From the NCBI GenBank assembly GCA_030673845.1, contig JAUTCQ010000017.1, positions 124,001-188,000 of the forward strand: a DNA stretch of 64,000 nt, written 5' to 3'. Source of the stretch: Verrucomicrobiota bacterium JB022. GTDB lineage: Bacteria > Verrucomicrobiota > Verrucomicrobiia > Opitutales > Oceanipulchritudinaceae. The translations under genes were made by a program, and so were the position numbers. The notes beneath the pieces were generated by a model. It saw nothing but the letters and a program-made list of their open reading frames with translations. It made no database searches and had not been told where the DNA came from. Below are positions 56,942 to 64,000 of the stretch, in pieces. Each line of letters starts with the position of its first letter. Position 1 is the stretch's first letter.

Positions 56942-57835
56942 TCAGTGGCGGCGGGATTGGGGGTCGAGGGCGTCGCGCAGGCCGTCCCCGAGGAAGTTGA
57001 GGCAAAAGAGCGTCACGCTGAAAAACGCGGCGGGGATGATCAGCAGGTGCGGCGAGCCCGTCATCTGCTCCGCCCCCAGCTTGATCAGCGAACCCCACGA
57101 GGGGTCCGGCGGCTGCACGCCCAGCCCGAGGAAGCTGAGGAAGCTTTCCAGCAGGATTACAGTGGGCACCGTGAGGGTGGCATACACGACGATCACGCCC
57201 AGCACGTTGGGCAGCAGGTGGCGGCGCACGATCTCCCACCACGGGGTGCCGAGCATCCGGGCCGCGAGCACAAAGTCCCGCTCCTTCAGCGAACGCACCT
57301 GGCCGTAGACCATACGGGCCATCGTCAGCCATTCCACTGCCGCGATGGCGACGAACAACAGCCAGAAGTTACGCCCGAAAAACGCCAGCAGCATGATCAC
57401 AAAGATCGTGAACGGCATCGCGTAAAGCACGTCGACCAGCCGCATCATGAGGCCGCCGATGCGCCCGCCCGCGTAGCCTGCCACGGCCCCGTAGGTGACG
57501 CCAATCAGCAGCGTGATGGCGGTCGCGACAATGCCGATGCCCAGCGAGACGCGCCCGCCCACCATCACACGCACCAGTTGATCGCGGCCCAGGTCGTCGG
57601 TGCCGAAGGGAAACGCGGCGGAGGGTGGGGCGTAGATGCGGCTGTAATCCTGCGCGTCGAAGCCGTAGCCGCGCAGCCAGGGGCCCACGACGCAAAAGAG
57701 TGTGATACCGATGAGGATGACGAGGCTCGCCAGCGCCAGCCGGTTGCGCGCGAGGCGGCTCCAGGCGTCGCCCCAGAAGGAGCGAGACGGCGGCGGCAGT
57801 TCGTCGACGATGGGGGTGGCGTGCGGCTCAACCAT
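56942..57835 (-). CDS. oppC: Oligopeptide ABC transporter permease OppC-like
   Basis: A 297-residue permease with six or so helices (LASLVILIGITLFCVVGPWL and FTIFVIMLLAFFGRNFWLLF). The EAA-loop region MARMVYGQVRSLKERDFVLA fits the OppC/DppC family. The N-terminus is a short soluble extension containing proline-rich HATPIVDELPPPSRS. It overlaps oppB by 8 bases. Confidence 0.92.
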   Translation of the reverse strand: MVEPHATPIVDELPPPSRSFWGDAWSRLARNRLALASLVILIGITLFCVVGPWLRGYGFDAQDYSRIYAPPSAAFPFGTDDLGRDQLVRVMVGGRVSLGIGIVATAITLLIGVTYGAVAGYAGGRIGGLMMRLVDVLYAMPFTIFVIMLLAFFGRNFWLLFVAIAAVEWLTMARMVYGQVRSLKERDFVLAARMLGTPWWEIVRRHLLPNVLGVIVVYATLTVPTVILLESFLSFLGLGVQPPDPSWGSLIKLGAEQMTGSPHLLIIPAAFFSVTLFCLNFLGDGLRDALDPQSRRH

Positions 57836-58748
57836 GGCGGGCCTTGACGCGGGGGTCGAGCCAGCCGACCGCCAAGTCGACCAGCAGATTGAAGAGCGTG
57901 ACGAAGCCTACGTAGACGCTGACCGTGCCCAGCACGAGCATCTGGTCGCGCCCCAGCGCAGCTTGCACAAACTGTCGGCCGAGGCCCGGCACCTGGAAGA
58001 TCGTCTCGATCACAAACGAGCCGCTGACCACCCCGGCCATCGCCGGCCCGAGGAACGACACCGTGGGCAGCAGGCCGCCGCGCAGCGTGTGGCGCAGGAG
58101 GATCTGCATGGGCGGCAGGCCCTTGGCGCGGGCCGTCTTGAGGAAGTCCTGGTTGAGCACCTCCAGCATGCCGCCCCGGGTCACGCGGGCCACAATGGCC
58201 CCGTAAACGAGCCCCAGCGTAAGCGCAGGCAGGATGCGGTGCTCCGGGTAAAACCAGCCGCTGACAGGCAGTAGTCGCCACTCCACGCCAAAAAGCCACG
58301 AAAAGAGCGGGCCGAGCACGAAGGTGGGCAGGCAGATGCCGATCATGGCAAACGACATCACGGTGTAGTCGGGCCAGCGGTTGTGATGCAGCGCGGCGGC
58401 CATGCCGGCGCTGAGGCCGATGGCCAGTGCCACGAGCAGCGACCACGCGCCCAGCTCCAGCGATACGGGTACCGTCTGCGCGAGGATCTCCCCCACGCTG
58501 CGCGAGCTGTGGTAGCTGGGCCCAAACTCACCCTGGAAGAGGTTGGCGAAGTAGCGCACGTATTGCACCGGGGCGGGCTGGTCGAGGCCGTAAAGCGTGT
58601 TGAGCTGCGCCTGCACCTGCGGGCTCAAGGCGCGCTCGGAGCTGAAGGGGCTGCCGGGCGTCATCTGCAGCATGACAAACGAGAGCGTGACGGCGGCCCA
58701 CCACACCACCACGGCCTGCAGGAGGCGTTGCAACACGTAGCGGCCCAT
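57828..58748 (-). CDS. oppB: Oligopeptide ABC transporter permease OppB-like
   Basis: A 306-residue permease (start 58748). Hydrophobic N-helix (VVVWWAAVTLSFVMLQMTPG), then EFGPSYHSSRSVGEILAQTV, and the conserved ARVTRGGMLEVLNQDFLKTA coupling helix followed by RAKGLPPMQILLRHTLRGGL. The start at 58748 follows oppA's stop by four bases; the longer upstream frame is a shadow. Confidence 0.92.
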   Translation of the reverse strand: MGRYVLQRLLQAVVVWWAAVTLSFVMLQMTPGSPFSSERALSPQVQAQLNTLYGLDQPAPVQYVRYFANLFQGEFGPSYHSSRSVGEILAQTVPVSLELGAWSLLVALAIGLSAGMAAALHHNRWPDYTVMSFAMIGICLPTFVLGPLFSWLFGVEWRLLPVSGWFYPEHRILPALTLGLVYGAIVARVTRGGMLEVLNQDFLKTARAKGLPPMQILLRHTLRGGLLPTVSFLGPAMAGVVSGSFVIETIFQVPGLGRQFVQAALGRDQMLVLGTVSVYVGFVTLFNLLVDLAVGWLDPRVKARHG

Positions 58749-58752
58749 GGTC

Positions 58753-60372
58753 TCAGTTCCCGCCTTCGAGCGAAACAAACTGGTAGGGGTGCTGGTCGAG
58801 CAGGTTGAAGTGCCAGCCCTGCACGCGCTCATCCTGCAGCCAGCGGCGGGCGTAGAAGTAGACGGGCACCACCGGCATCTCCTCCATCAGGATCGCTTCG
58901 GCGGCGGCCATCTGGCGCCCGCGCGCGGCCATGTCGGGCTCGCGCATGGCCTGGGCCACCAGCCGGTCGTATTCGGCGTTGCTCCAGTTGCTGTCGTTGT
59001 TGCCGCTTTCGCTGATCATGATCTCCAGAAACGTCAGGGGGTCATAATAGTCAGCGACCCACCCCATTCGTCCAATCTGAAATTCGCCTTGTGCGCGCCG
59101 TTCGAGGTAGGTCCGCCACTCGATGTTCTCCAGCCGCACCCCGATGCCCAGGTTTTCGCGCCACAGGTTGGCCACGGCTTCGGCGATACGGCGGTGGCCC
59201 TCCAGCGTGTTGTAGGTCAGCGTCAGCTCGGGGAAGCCTGCCCCATTGGGGAATCCGGCTTCGGCCAGGAGCCGCCTTGCCTCCGCCGGCTTGTAGCGGG
59301 CCGGGCCTTCGTAGGCGTACTGGTTGAAGCCGTCGGGCACAAAACGGTGGGCCGGGCGCTCGCCGCTGCGGGTGATGTGCTGGACGATCACGCTACGATC
59401 CAGCGCCAAGGCGAGCGCGCGCCGCACGCGGGCGTCGTCGAGCGGCTTCCGGTCGGTATTGAGGGCGTAGTAATAGGTGCCCAGTTGCTGGCCCTCGACC
59501 AGGGTGGGATCGCCGCGCATCTTGCGCCGCTCATAGTCGGAAGTCGGCAGGCTGTGCGTGAGGTGCAGCTCGCCCGCGTCGAACATCCGGGCGCTGGTCT
59601 CGTCGTTCTCGATCGGGAAAAAGTCGATCCCCTTGAGCGCCACGTTTTCACGGTTCCAGTAAAAACGGTTGGGGCGGGCCTGCAGGCGGCTGTTGGGCTC
59701 CCAGCGCGTGAGGACAAAGGGCCCGTTGCCCACGATGTTGCCCGGGCGGGTCCACGCGCCGCTACGATCAAACAAGCCGCCGTGGGCCTCGATGGTGCCG
59801 ATGGGCACGGGATACCATGCGTAGTGGGTGAGCAGGGTGGGGAAATACGGGGTGGGGCCGACGAGGGTGAGCTGCAGCGTGTGCTCGTCGAGCGCCTTGA
59901 CGCCCACTTTGCCGAAGTTGCTCAGCCGGCCCTGATGGTAGTCTTCCGCATTTTTGAGCCGGTAGAGCAGCGTCACGAAGTCTGCCGCCAGCTCAGGCGA
60001 AAGCATGCGCTGGTAAGAGCGCACGAAGTCGTGGGCAGTCAGCGCCGAGCCGTCGGACCACCGGGCATTTTCGCGCAGGCGGAAGGTCCAGACGCTGGCA
60101 TCGTCGTTGTGCTCCCACTCTTCCGCTACTCCGGGCAACACCTCGCCCTCGCGCTCCGGGTGGGGCACGAGCAGCCCCTCAAAGAGCGCCACGATGACCT
60201 TGTGCTCCGGCTGGCCGGAGGCGAGTTGAGGGTCGAGCGTGGCGGGCTCTGCGCCGCTGTCGATCAACAGGATGCCTTCCTTCGCCGCCCGGTCGACGGG
60301 GGCTTCACGTTGGCCGCAGCCCGCCAGCAGGGCGAGCGAGAGCACCCAAAGGCACACTGAAGCAATTCGCAT
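58753..60372 (-). CDS. oppA: Oligopeptide ABC transporter substrate-binding lipoprotein OppA-like
   Basis: A 539-residue lipoprotein, start at 60372 (ATG). Signal sequence ends in the lipobox SLALLAGC. The SBP family 5 domain follows: DSGAEPATLDPQLASGQPEH, GLLVPHPEREGEVLPGVAEE, WSDGSALTAHDFVRSYQRML, and PVGPTPYFPTLLTHYAWYPV in the middle; VFVTFQ-like C-lobe ends YQFVSLEGGN. It binds peptides in the periplasm for the OppBCDF translocator and heads the five-gene operon. The genes follow each other with gaps or overlaps of under ten bases. Confidence 0.92.
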   Translation of the reverse strand: MRIASVCLWVLSLALLAGCGQREAPVDRAAKEGILLIDSGAEPATLDPQLASGQPEHKVIVALFEGLLVPHPEREGEVLPGVAEEWEHNDDASVWTFRLRENARWSDGSALTAHDFVRSYQRMLSPELAADFVTLLYRLKNAEDYHQGRLSNFGKVGVKALDEHTLQLTLVGPTPYFPTLLTHYAWYPVPIGTIEAHGGLFDRSGAWTRPGNIVGNGPFVLTRWEPNSRLQARPNRFYWNRENVALKGIDFFPIENDETSARMFDAGELHLTHSLPTSDYERRKMRGDPTLVEGQQLGTYYYALNTDRKPLDDARVRRALALALDRSVIVQHITRSGERPAHRFVPDGFNQYAYEGPARYKPAEARRLLAEAGFPNGAGFPELTLTYNTLEGHRRIAEAVANLWRENLGIGVRLENIEWRTYLERRAQGEFQIGRMGWVADYYDPLTFLEIMISESGNNDSNWSNAEYDRLVAQAMREPDMAARGRQMAAAEAILMEEMPVVPVYFYARRWLQDERVQGWHFNLLDQHPYQFVSLEGGN

Positions 60373-60677
60373 GGCCCCAGTGTAGAGGGATTCCGCCGCT
60401 ACTGGCAATGATGAGCGGGAGTTTTAAAAAGCGAAAGGGCAGGAATCGCTTCCCGCCCCTGCGTGTATTATTGAGATCGTCGAGGCTCGGGGCCTGTCCG
60501 CCATCATGGACCCTACAAGGTTGAGAGCCTCTGATTTTGGGACTCAGGCAGCATCCTGGAGGGATGCCATCTCTGTAGCCTGCAGTTGAGGTTCGCGAAG
60601 CGAAACGACACTGCAGGAAACGTCCGCCCCGCAAGCATCCTGGAGGGATGCCACCCGGGAAAGAGCGATGCTACGGC
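60373..60677. other. Intergenic region with gcatcctggagggatgcc direct repeats and a ctgcag hairpin
   Basis: Two identical 18-base copies of gcatcctggagggatgcc at 60551-60568 and 60635-60652. Each can fold on itself (gcatcc / ggatgc). Between them, cctgcag (60579-60585) and ctgcagg (about 60611-60617) can pair around ttcgcgaagcgaa. A further gaggctc/gagcctc pair occurs at 60482-60488 and 60525-60531. No gene. Repeats of this kind are often dispersed; others cannot be located in this window. Confidence 0.6.
60423..60459 (-). terminator. Likely terminator upstream of oppA
   Basis: On minus, gggcgggaa (60458-60450) pairs with ttcctgccc (60445-60437) with one mismatch, then tttcgcttttt. It probably ends the transcript of the PEP-CTERM gene and insulates the opp operon. 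Confidence 0.5.
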
Positions 60678-61223
60678 TTATGCCTTGCGGCGACGCTGGA
60701 CGGCCACGAAGCCCAGCGCGGCGGCACCCATCAGGGCGGCGACGGTCGTCGGCTCGGGCACGACCGGCGTGCCGACGGTCAGCGTGATCGGCCCGACCGG
60801 AGAGGTGACAGTGGTCGAGCCCTCAATGAAGTTGCTGTAGTCGACGTTCAGGAGGGTCGAGCCGGAGACGACAATCGAACTGTTGCCGGAGATCCCGGCG
60901 CGGGCGCCGAGGTAGTTGCCTCCGCTCAGGAGACCGACCATTTCAATTTCGTAGGGCGCAAACGCCGTGCCGCCGTCGACGCTGATCATGATGTCGCCCA
61001 CGGGCCCATCATTGACATATACACTCGAGCCAATCAGGAGGGTCTCCGTGTTTTGGTAGCGGATGAAGGCGTCGGAAAAAGGGGCGTCGAAGGTATTCGA
61101 ACCGGAGTAGGCGAGCAGGATCTGCCCGGCGCCAGCATCGGTGATGCTGATGTTAATCATGGCGTGGGCCGCAGACGAAAGGCCGAGAACGCCAGCAAGA
61201 GTGAGGAAAGGAGTGAGACGCAT
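60678..61223 (-). CDS. PEP-CTERM secreted protein
   Basis: A 181-residue protein with signal peptide (PFLTLAGVLGLSSAAHA-MI), a beta-rich body (MISVDGGTAFAPYEIEMVGL; STTVTSPVGPITLTVGTP) and the sorting tail VVPEPTTVAALMGAAALGFV with VQRRRKA. The exosortase at 29501-31129 is the expected processing enzyme. It is preceded by an AT-rich upstream region (ttataccta) that could contain a promoter. Function of the body is unknown. Confidence 0.85.
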   Translation of the reverse strand: MRLTPFLTLAGVLGLSSAAHAMINISITDAGAGQILLAYSGSNTFDAPFSDAFIRYQNTETLLIGSSVYVNDGPVGDIMISVDGGTAFAPYEIEMVGLLSGGNYLGARAGISGNSSIVVSGSTLLNVDYSNFIEGSTTVTSPVGPITLTVGTPVVPEPTTVAALMGAAALGFVAVQRRRKA

Positions 61224-61411
61224 GGTGGTGTGAATAAGGAAATAGGTATAAACCTCTTGGCGGTTATGGGTGGCATGCGTTGGTGGAGCAAAGGGAAATA
61301 CCTCTGATGACGCCTTTTACAGTCTTGTGACAAGCCCTTGTCTCGCCTCAGGGTGGTTCGCCGGGCATTTTCCGGTTGCCCTGCCGCGCCCCGGTGCCTT
61401 CCTAGTGAGCG

Positions 61412-62119
61412 ATGGACGCACCTTGGCGAAAACTGGATGCTGCCGGGCAGGAAGCGTTGACGACCTACCTCGAAGGCTTCGCCACGCCCGAGCGTTGCGA
61501 GCGGATGCGCGACGTGCTCTCGCGCCGCATCGGCAACCTGCGCGTGGTGCTCGAAGACCTGCAGGACCCGCACAACAGCAGCGCCTGCCTCCGCACGACG
61601 GAGATCTTTGGCCTGCAGCACCTCTACAACATCCAGAACCTCTACAAGTTTTACATCAACCGCGACGTCGCGATGGGTGCCCACAAGTGGTTGACCCTGC
61701 ACCGCTACTCGCGCCGGCAGCAAGACAACACCACGGCGTGTCTGGAAGAGCTGAAGGGGCAGGGCTTTACCATCGTGGCCGCTGCGCTGGCGGAAGACTC
61801 CGTCTCGCTCTACGACTTGCCGGTCGACCGCCCGCTGGCTATCTGCTTCGGCAACGAGCGCAACGGCCTCAGCCCACGCGCGCTGGAGCTGGCCGACGTG
61901 ACGATGCAGATCCCCATGCTGGGCTTCACCCAGAGCTTCAACATCTCCGTGAGCGTGGCGCTGACCCTGCAGGAGCTGACCCGTCGCATTCGCCTCGGCA
62001 CCGGCTGGGAGCTACCCGCCGACGAGCAGCGCGAGACTTACCTCGCCTGGCTCAGCAAGACGATCCCACGCCCCGAGCTGCACATGCGCGCCTTCTTCAA
62101 TGCCCGAGCCAGCGCGTGA
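61412..62119 (+). CDS. trmH: tRNA (guanosine-2'-O-)-methyltransferase, TrmH-like
   Basis: A 235-residue SpoU/TrmH-class enzyme. NLRVVLEDLQDPHNSSACLR and EIFGLQHLYNI (motif 1), FGNERNGLSPRALELADVTM (motif 2), IPMLGFTQSFNISVSVALTL (motif 3, knot) match the family, followed by a short C-terminal helix (YLAWLSKTIPRPELHMRAFF). It would methylate the 2'-O of G18 in tRNAs. Start at 61412 is the first Met; N-terminal extension (LDAAGQEALTTYLEGFATPE) is as in TrmH. Alternative: a 23S rRNA methyltransferase of the same class. Confidence 0.88.
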   Translation: MDAPWRKLDAAGQEALTTYLEGFATPERCERMRDVLSRRIGNLRVVLEDLQDPHNSSACLRTTEIFGLQHLYNIQNLYKFYINRDVAMGAHKWLTLHRYSRRQQDNTTACLEELKGQGFTIVAAALAEDSVSLYDLPVDRPLAICFGNERNGLSPRALELADVTMQIPMLGFTQSFNISVSVALTLQELTRRIRLGTGWELPADEQRETYLAWLSKTIPRPELHMRAFFNARASA

Positions 62120-62189
62120 CGCGTGCACACGCTCGCAACAGTCGCTCCGCCAGTCTTGACGTCTGCCGGTAGAGGCACTTTTTCGAGCA

Positions 62190-62267
62190 CGTTGGATTGC
62201 TTTTGGTCCTGAGGACCAAAAAGAACGCCCCCTGCTAGCGACAGGGGGCATACTGGTAATCCCAACG
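62190..62267 (+). ncRNA. Candidate structured RNA: three-way junction
   Basis: P1: cgttggatt (62190-62198) with aatcccaacg (62258-62267), one bulge. P2: ttttggtcc (62201-62209) with ggaccaaaa (62213-62221). P3: gccccctg (62227-62234) with cagggggc (62242-62249). All three helices are nearly perfect, compact and enclosed by P1. It is followed directly by a consensus ribosome site. No known RNA family is recognised; strand is inferred from the ORF that follows. Confidence 0.5.
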
Positions 62268-62280
62268 AAAGGAGGTCGGA
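62268..62280 (+). promoter_or_regulatory. Strong Shine-Dalgarno (aaaggagg)
   Basis: aaaggagg (62268-62275) is fully complementary to the 16S 3' end and lies five bases before an ATG, the best such match seen in this region although most genes in the window have weak ones. Confidence 0.6.
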
Positions 62281-62310
62281 ATGGAAATCCTATTCCTGAT
62301 TTCGGTTTAG
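62281..62310 (+). CDS. Nine-codon ORF behind strong Shine-Dalgarno
   Basis: Encodes MEILFLISV then TAG. Hydrophobic, too short for a stable protein; could be a leader peptide or a remnant. The ATG is inside a small hairpin (ggaatgga / tcctattcc). No gene follows on the plus strand, so a leader role lacks a target within the window. Confidence 0.35.
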   Translation: MEILFLISV

Positions 62311-62333
62311 AAACGTTCCGAAGTCAAGCCTGC

Positions 62334-64000
62334 CTACGGTGCGCTGAACTCCAGTCGGTAGAGCTGAGCTTCGGCGGTGCTGGGAGCGGCGACTTCAAAT
62401 TCCAGCGTGTCGAAGACCGTCCACTCGCTGTCCCCTTCGCGCAAGAGCAGTTCGGCACGCAAGGTCTGGCCCGCTACGTCGATCGTCATCTCGCCGACGG
62501 TCACTTCGAGCGTGATCGGGCTGCCTGCGGAGAGGCCGTAAGCGCCCGGGTTGGCGAGCACGGTATCGATGCCTTCCTGACGGGCGGTGTCGACTTGGGG
62601 GGCCGTATACAGGCCGTAGTCGCCCGGGCTGGCCACGACGGTGTCGATCCCCGCTTGGCGGGCGGCATCGCGCTCTGTGGCGGTAAAGAGGTTGTAGCTG
62701 GCAGGGTTGGAGACGACGGTGTTGATGCCCTCCTGCCGCGCCGCTTCCACTTGAGCGGCGGAGTAGAGCCCGAGCAGCCCGGGATTGTCACTGATGGCGT
62801 CGACAAAGGCCGAGTCGTCGTGGGTCGGGTCGAGCCCGTTGTCGACCTCCTGCTTGTCCGTCAAACCATCGCCATCGGTGTCTTTTTTGGTATCGTCGGT
62901 GCCGTAGAGCACATATTCCTGATACGCCGTCAGGCCATCGCCGTCGGCATCGGTCAAGTCTTGCCCAAAGTTGGCGGTGATCTCTACATCGTCGGTCACG
63001 ATGATTTCCAGCGGGTTGGTGCTGCCGGTCGCCCCGCCGCTCCACTCGGTAAAGACGTAGCCCAACCTGGGCTTGGCGGTCAGCGTCGTCTCCTTGTCGT
63101 GCTCGACCTGAAAAACGCCGATCACGGTGCCCGCGTTGTCCGGCGCGACGACGGGGGTGACGGTATGGATCAGCTCAAGCTCGTTGCCATCCTCGTAAGG
63201 GCCGAAGTCGACCACATCGTCCTGCACCCGGCGAAAGTTCGACATATCGCGCGCGAGCCCTTCGGTCGTGTTGCCATCGGCATCAAGGTCGCGCCGGTCG
63301 GGCGGCACCAGCGCGTTGCTGCCTGCGTTGATCGCCGGAGAGCCGGCGGCGTGGCGGAAGCCATCGTCGAGCGTGCCGAGGCGGCCGTCGAGCCCCAGCG
63401 GGTTTTGCGCGTCGCGGAATAGAGGCTGGGCATTGACGATCTCGGGGATGCTGCCGGTATAGCCCGGGATCATGACCGGATGGAAAGGCGAGGGCAGGGG
63501 AGTGCCCGGGTCGAAGAGGCGATCTTGGGCGAGGCTGCCAAGGACGACGATGGAATTGGTGGTGGGAGAGCCCGCAAAGAGGTAGCTGCCGGAGTTGGCC
63601 AGCTGCGGCTCGTAAAAGAGCGATTGCGCGGCGGAGGTCCTCGAGCTGACCGGCTGCAAGAACGTCGTACGCACAAAGGCGACTTGCGAGAAGGTTTCGC
63701 GCCCGGTGGCCGGCGTCCCGGTGCTGGGATCGAGCGAGGCGTTGAGCAACATGGTACGGCTCAGCAGTGGGCTTTTGCCCAGCGTTACGGCCGGGCGTGC
63801 GCTGCTGACGTTCGTTACGACCACCGTATCGGTCTCGTGCAGTACGGCGTCAATCGCGCCCTCGACCCAAGTGTTGCTAAAGCTGCCCTCCAGGCGGACG
63901 CGCCCCGTGCTCTGGCTGAAACGGCTGCCGTCGGCCTCGATCGCGATTTCCCCGGGCGTCCCGAGGTTCACGAACAGATCCGTGTTGGACAGGTCGGGGT
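62334..64000 (-). CDS. Large secreted repeat protein, C-terminal part (continues beyond window)
   Basis: At least 555 residues, open to the right edge, so N-terminus is missing. It contains a parallel beta-helix-like region with surface motifs (SNTWVEGAIDAVLHETDTVV), then a divergent InlB-type repeat (LTAKPRLGYVFTEWSGGATG), a thrombospondin-type-3/calcium-binding strip (DADGDGLTAYQEYV, DTDGDGLTDKQEVDNGLDPT), and four 26-residue-spaced repeats of the form LYTAPQVDTARQEGIDTV, with A-N-P-x-x-Y-G-L endings (residues near 430-520 of the visible part). No signal peptide is visible since the start lies outside. A calcium-stabilised extracellular protein is likely. Confidence 0.75.
   Translation of the reverse strand, partial: PDLSNTDLFVNLGTPGEIAIEADGSRFSQSTGRVRLEGSFSNTWVEGAIDAVLHETDTVVVTNVSSARPAVTLGKSPLLSRTMLLNASLDPSTGTPATGRETFSQVAFVRTTFLQPVSSRTSAAQSLFYEPQLANSGSYLFAGSPTTNSIVVLGSLAQDRLFDPGTPLPSPFHPVMIPGYTGSIPEIVNAQPLFRDAQNPLGLDGRLGTLDDGFRHAAGSPAINAGSNALVPPDRRDLDADGNTTEGLARDMSNFRRVQDDVVDFGPYEDGNELELIHTVTPVVAPDNAGTVIGVFQVEHDKETTLTAKPRLGYVFTEWSGGATGSTNPLEIIVTDDVEITANFGQDLTDADGDGLTAYQEYVLYGTDDTKKDTDGDGLTDKQEVDNGLDPTHDDSAFVDAISDNPGLLGLYSAAQVEAARQEGINTVVSNPASYNLFTATERDAARQAGIDTVVASPGDYGLYTAPQVDTARQEGIDTVLANPGAYGLSAGSPITLEVTVGEMTIDVAGQTLRAELLLREGDSEWTVFDTLEFEVAAPSTAEAQLYRLEFSAP

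Noticed and set aside
58747-60360. A 537-residue plus-strand frame opposite oppA
   Set aside because: Shadow of oppA; no motif.
62209-62215. ctgagga resembling the CUGANGA core of hammerhead ribozymes
   Set aside because: The segment is the loop and stem of a perfect hairpin; no GAAA strand or cleavage-site stem is in the right place.
62201-62222. Hairpin ttttggtcc/ggaccaaaa as an intrinsic terminator of trmH
   Set aside because: No T tract follows on the plus strand (agaacg), and it fits better as P2 of the three-way junction.

Overview
The window is a GC-rich bacterial chromosome segment that most likely belongs to Verrucomicrobiota, probably Opitutae/Puniceicoccales. Support comes from a 52-residue small basic protein of the type found in Verrucomicrobia, an exosortase with three PEP-CTERM substrates, a giant secreted protein built from autotransporter-type beta-strand repeats but ending in PEP-CTERM, tryptophan-rich secreted proteins of a kind common in marine Opitutae, RNase Y with RNase E/G, and several families of intergenic inverted repeats. 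There is no rRNA operon, prophage, CRISPR array or intact insertion sequence. The lineage is an inference; no marker tree could be run.

Layout. 1-6.8 kb: a minus-strand operon (M20 peptidase-like protein, glucosyl-3-phosphoglycerate synthase, glycosyltransferase), then on the plus strand a thioredoxin-like protein, a second glycosyltransferase and a TatD nuclease. The gpgS gene and its glycosyltransferase neighbours suggest synthesis of glucosylglycerate-type osmolytes; a glycerate kinase lies at 36.4-37.6 kb. 6.9-12.7 kb: giant lectin/beta-strand-repeat PEP-CTERM protein, Mini-RNase III-like protein, GYF-like membrane protein, then tRNA-Pro(GGG). 13-21 kb: NhaC antiporter, DUF481 outer-membrane protein, YmdB-type phosphodiesterase, DUF2264 protein, SDR, a W-rich secreted protein, a DegT-type sugar aminotransferase. 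21-25 kb: membrane protein, GAF protein with an overlapping 64-codon gene, pyrD, and a protein with a long Asp/Glu tail. 25-31 kb: Wza-type export lipoprotein, TPR protein, an orphan with uracil-glycosylase-like features, a glycosyltransferase and the exosortase-EpsI fusion.

31-45 kb: rny, apaG-like gene, thiS, two small helical proteins, namZ, glycerate kinase, outer-membrane barrel, chemotaxis receptor, SMUG1-type glycosylase, rodA and rng. 45-48 kb is an AT-richer island: a tryptophan-rich secreted protein and a subtilase whose signal-peptide region is interrupted by a G10 tract that puts both likely start codons out of frame, so it is a candidate phase-variable gene or an assembly error. 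48-52 kb: membrane proteins, an esterase, the small basic protein, cutA, a PEP-CTERM protein and a CMP-sugar synthetase-like gene. 52.4-54.4 kb: a cobalamin riboswitch in front of an AspT/YidE-type transporter with RCK_C domains, an unusual pairing. 55-60.4 kb: a complete oppABCDF operon on the minus strand. 60.6-64 kb: a PEP-CTERM protein, trmH, an unexplained three-way-junction RNA candidate followed by a strong ribosome-binding site and a 9-codon ORF, and the end of a large secreted repeat protein that runs off the window.

The genes mix housekeeping functions (RNA decay, cell shape, pyrimidine synthesis, tRNA modification) with a cell-surface programme (exosortase, PEP-CTERM proteins, exopolysaccharide export, glycosyltransferases, sugar-nucleotide enzymes). 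Many starts lack a clear Shine-Dalgarno, so several were chosen from family alignment or signal-peptide position and are uncertain.
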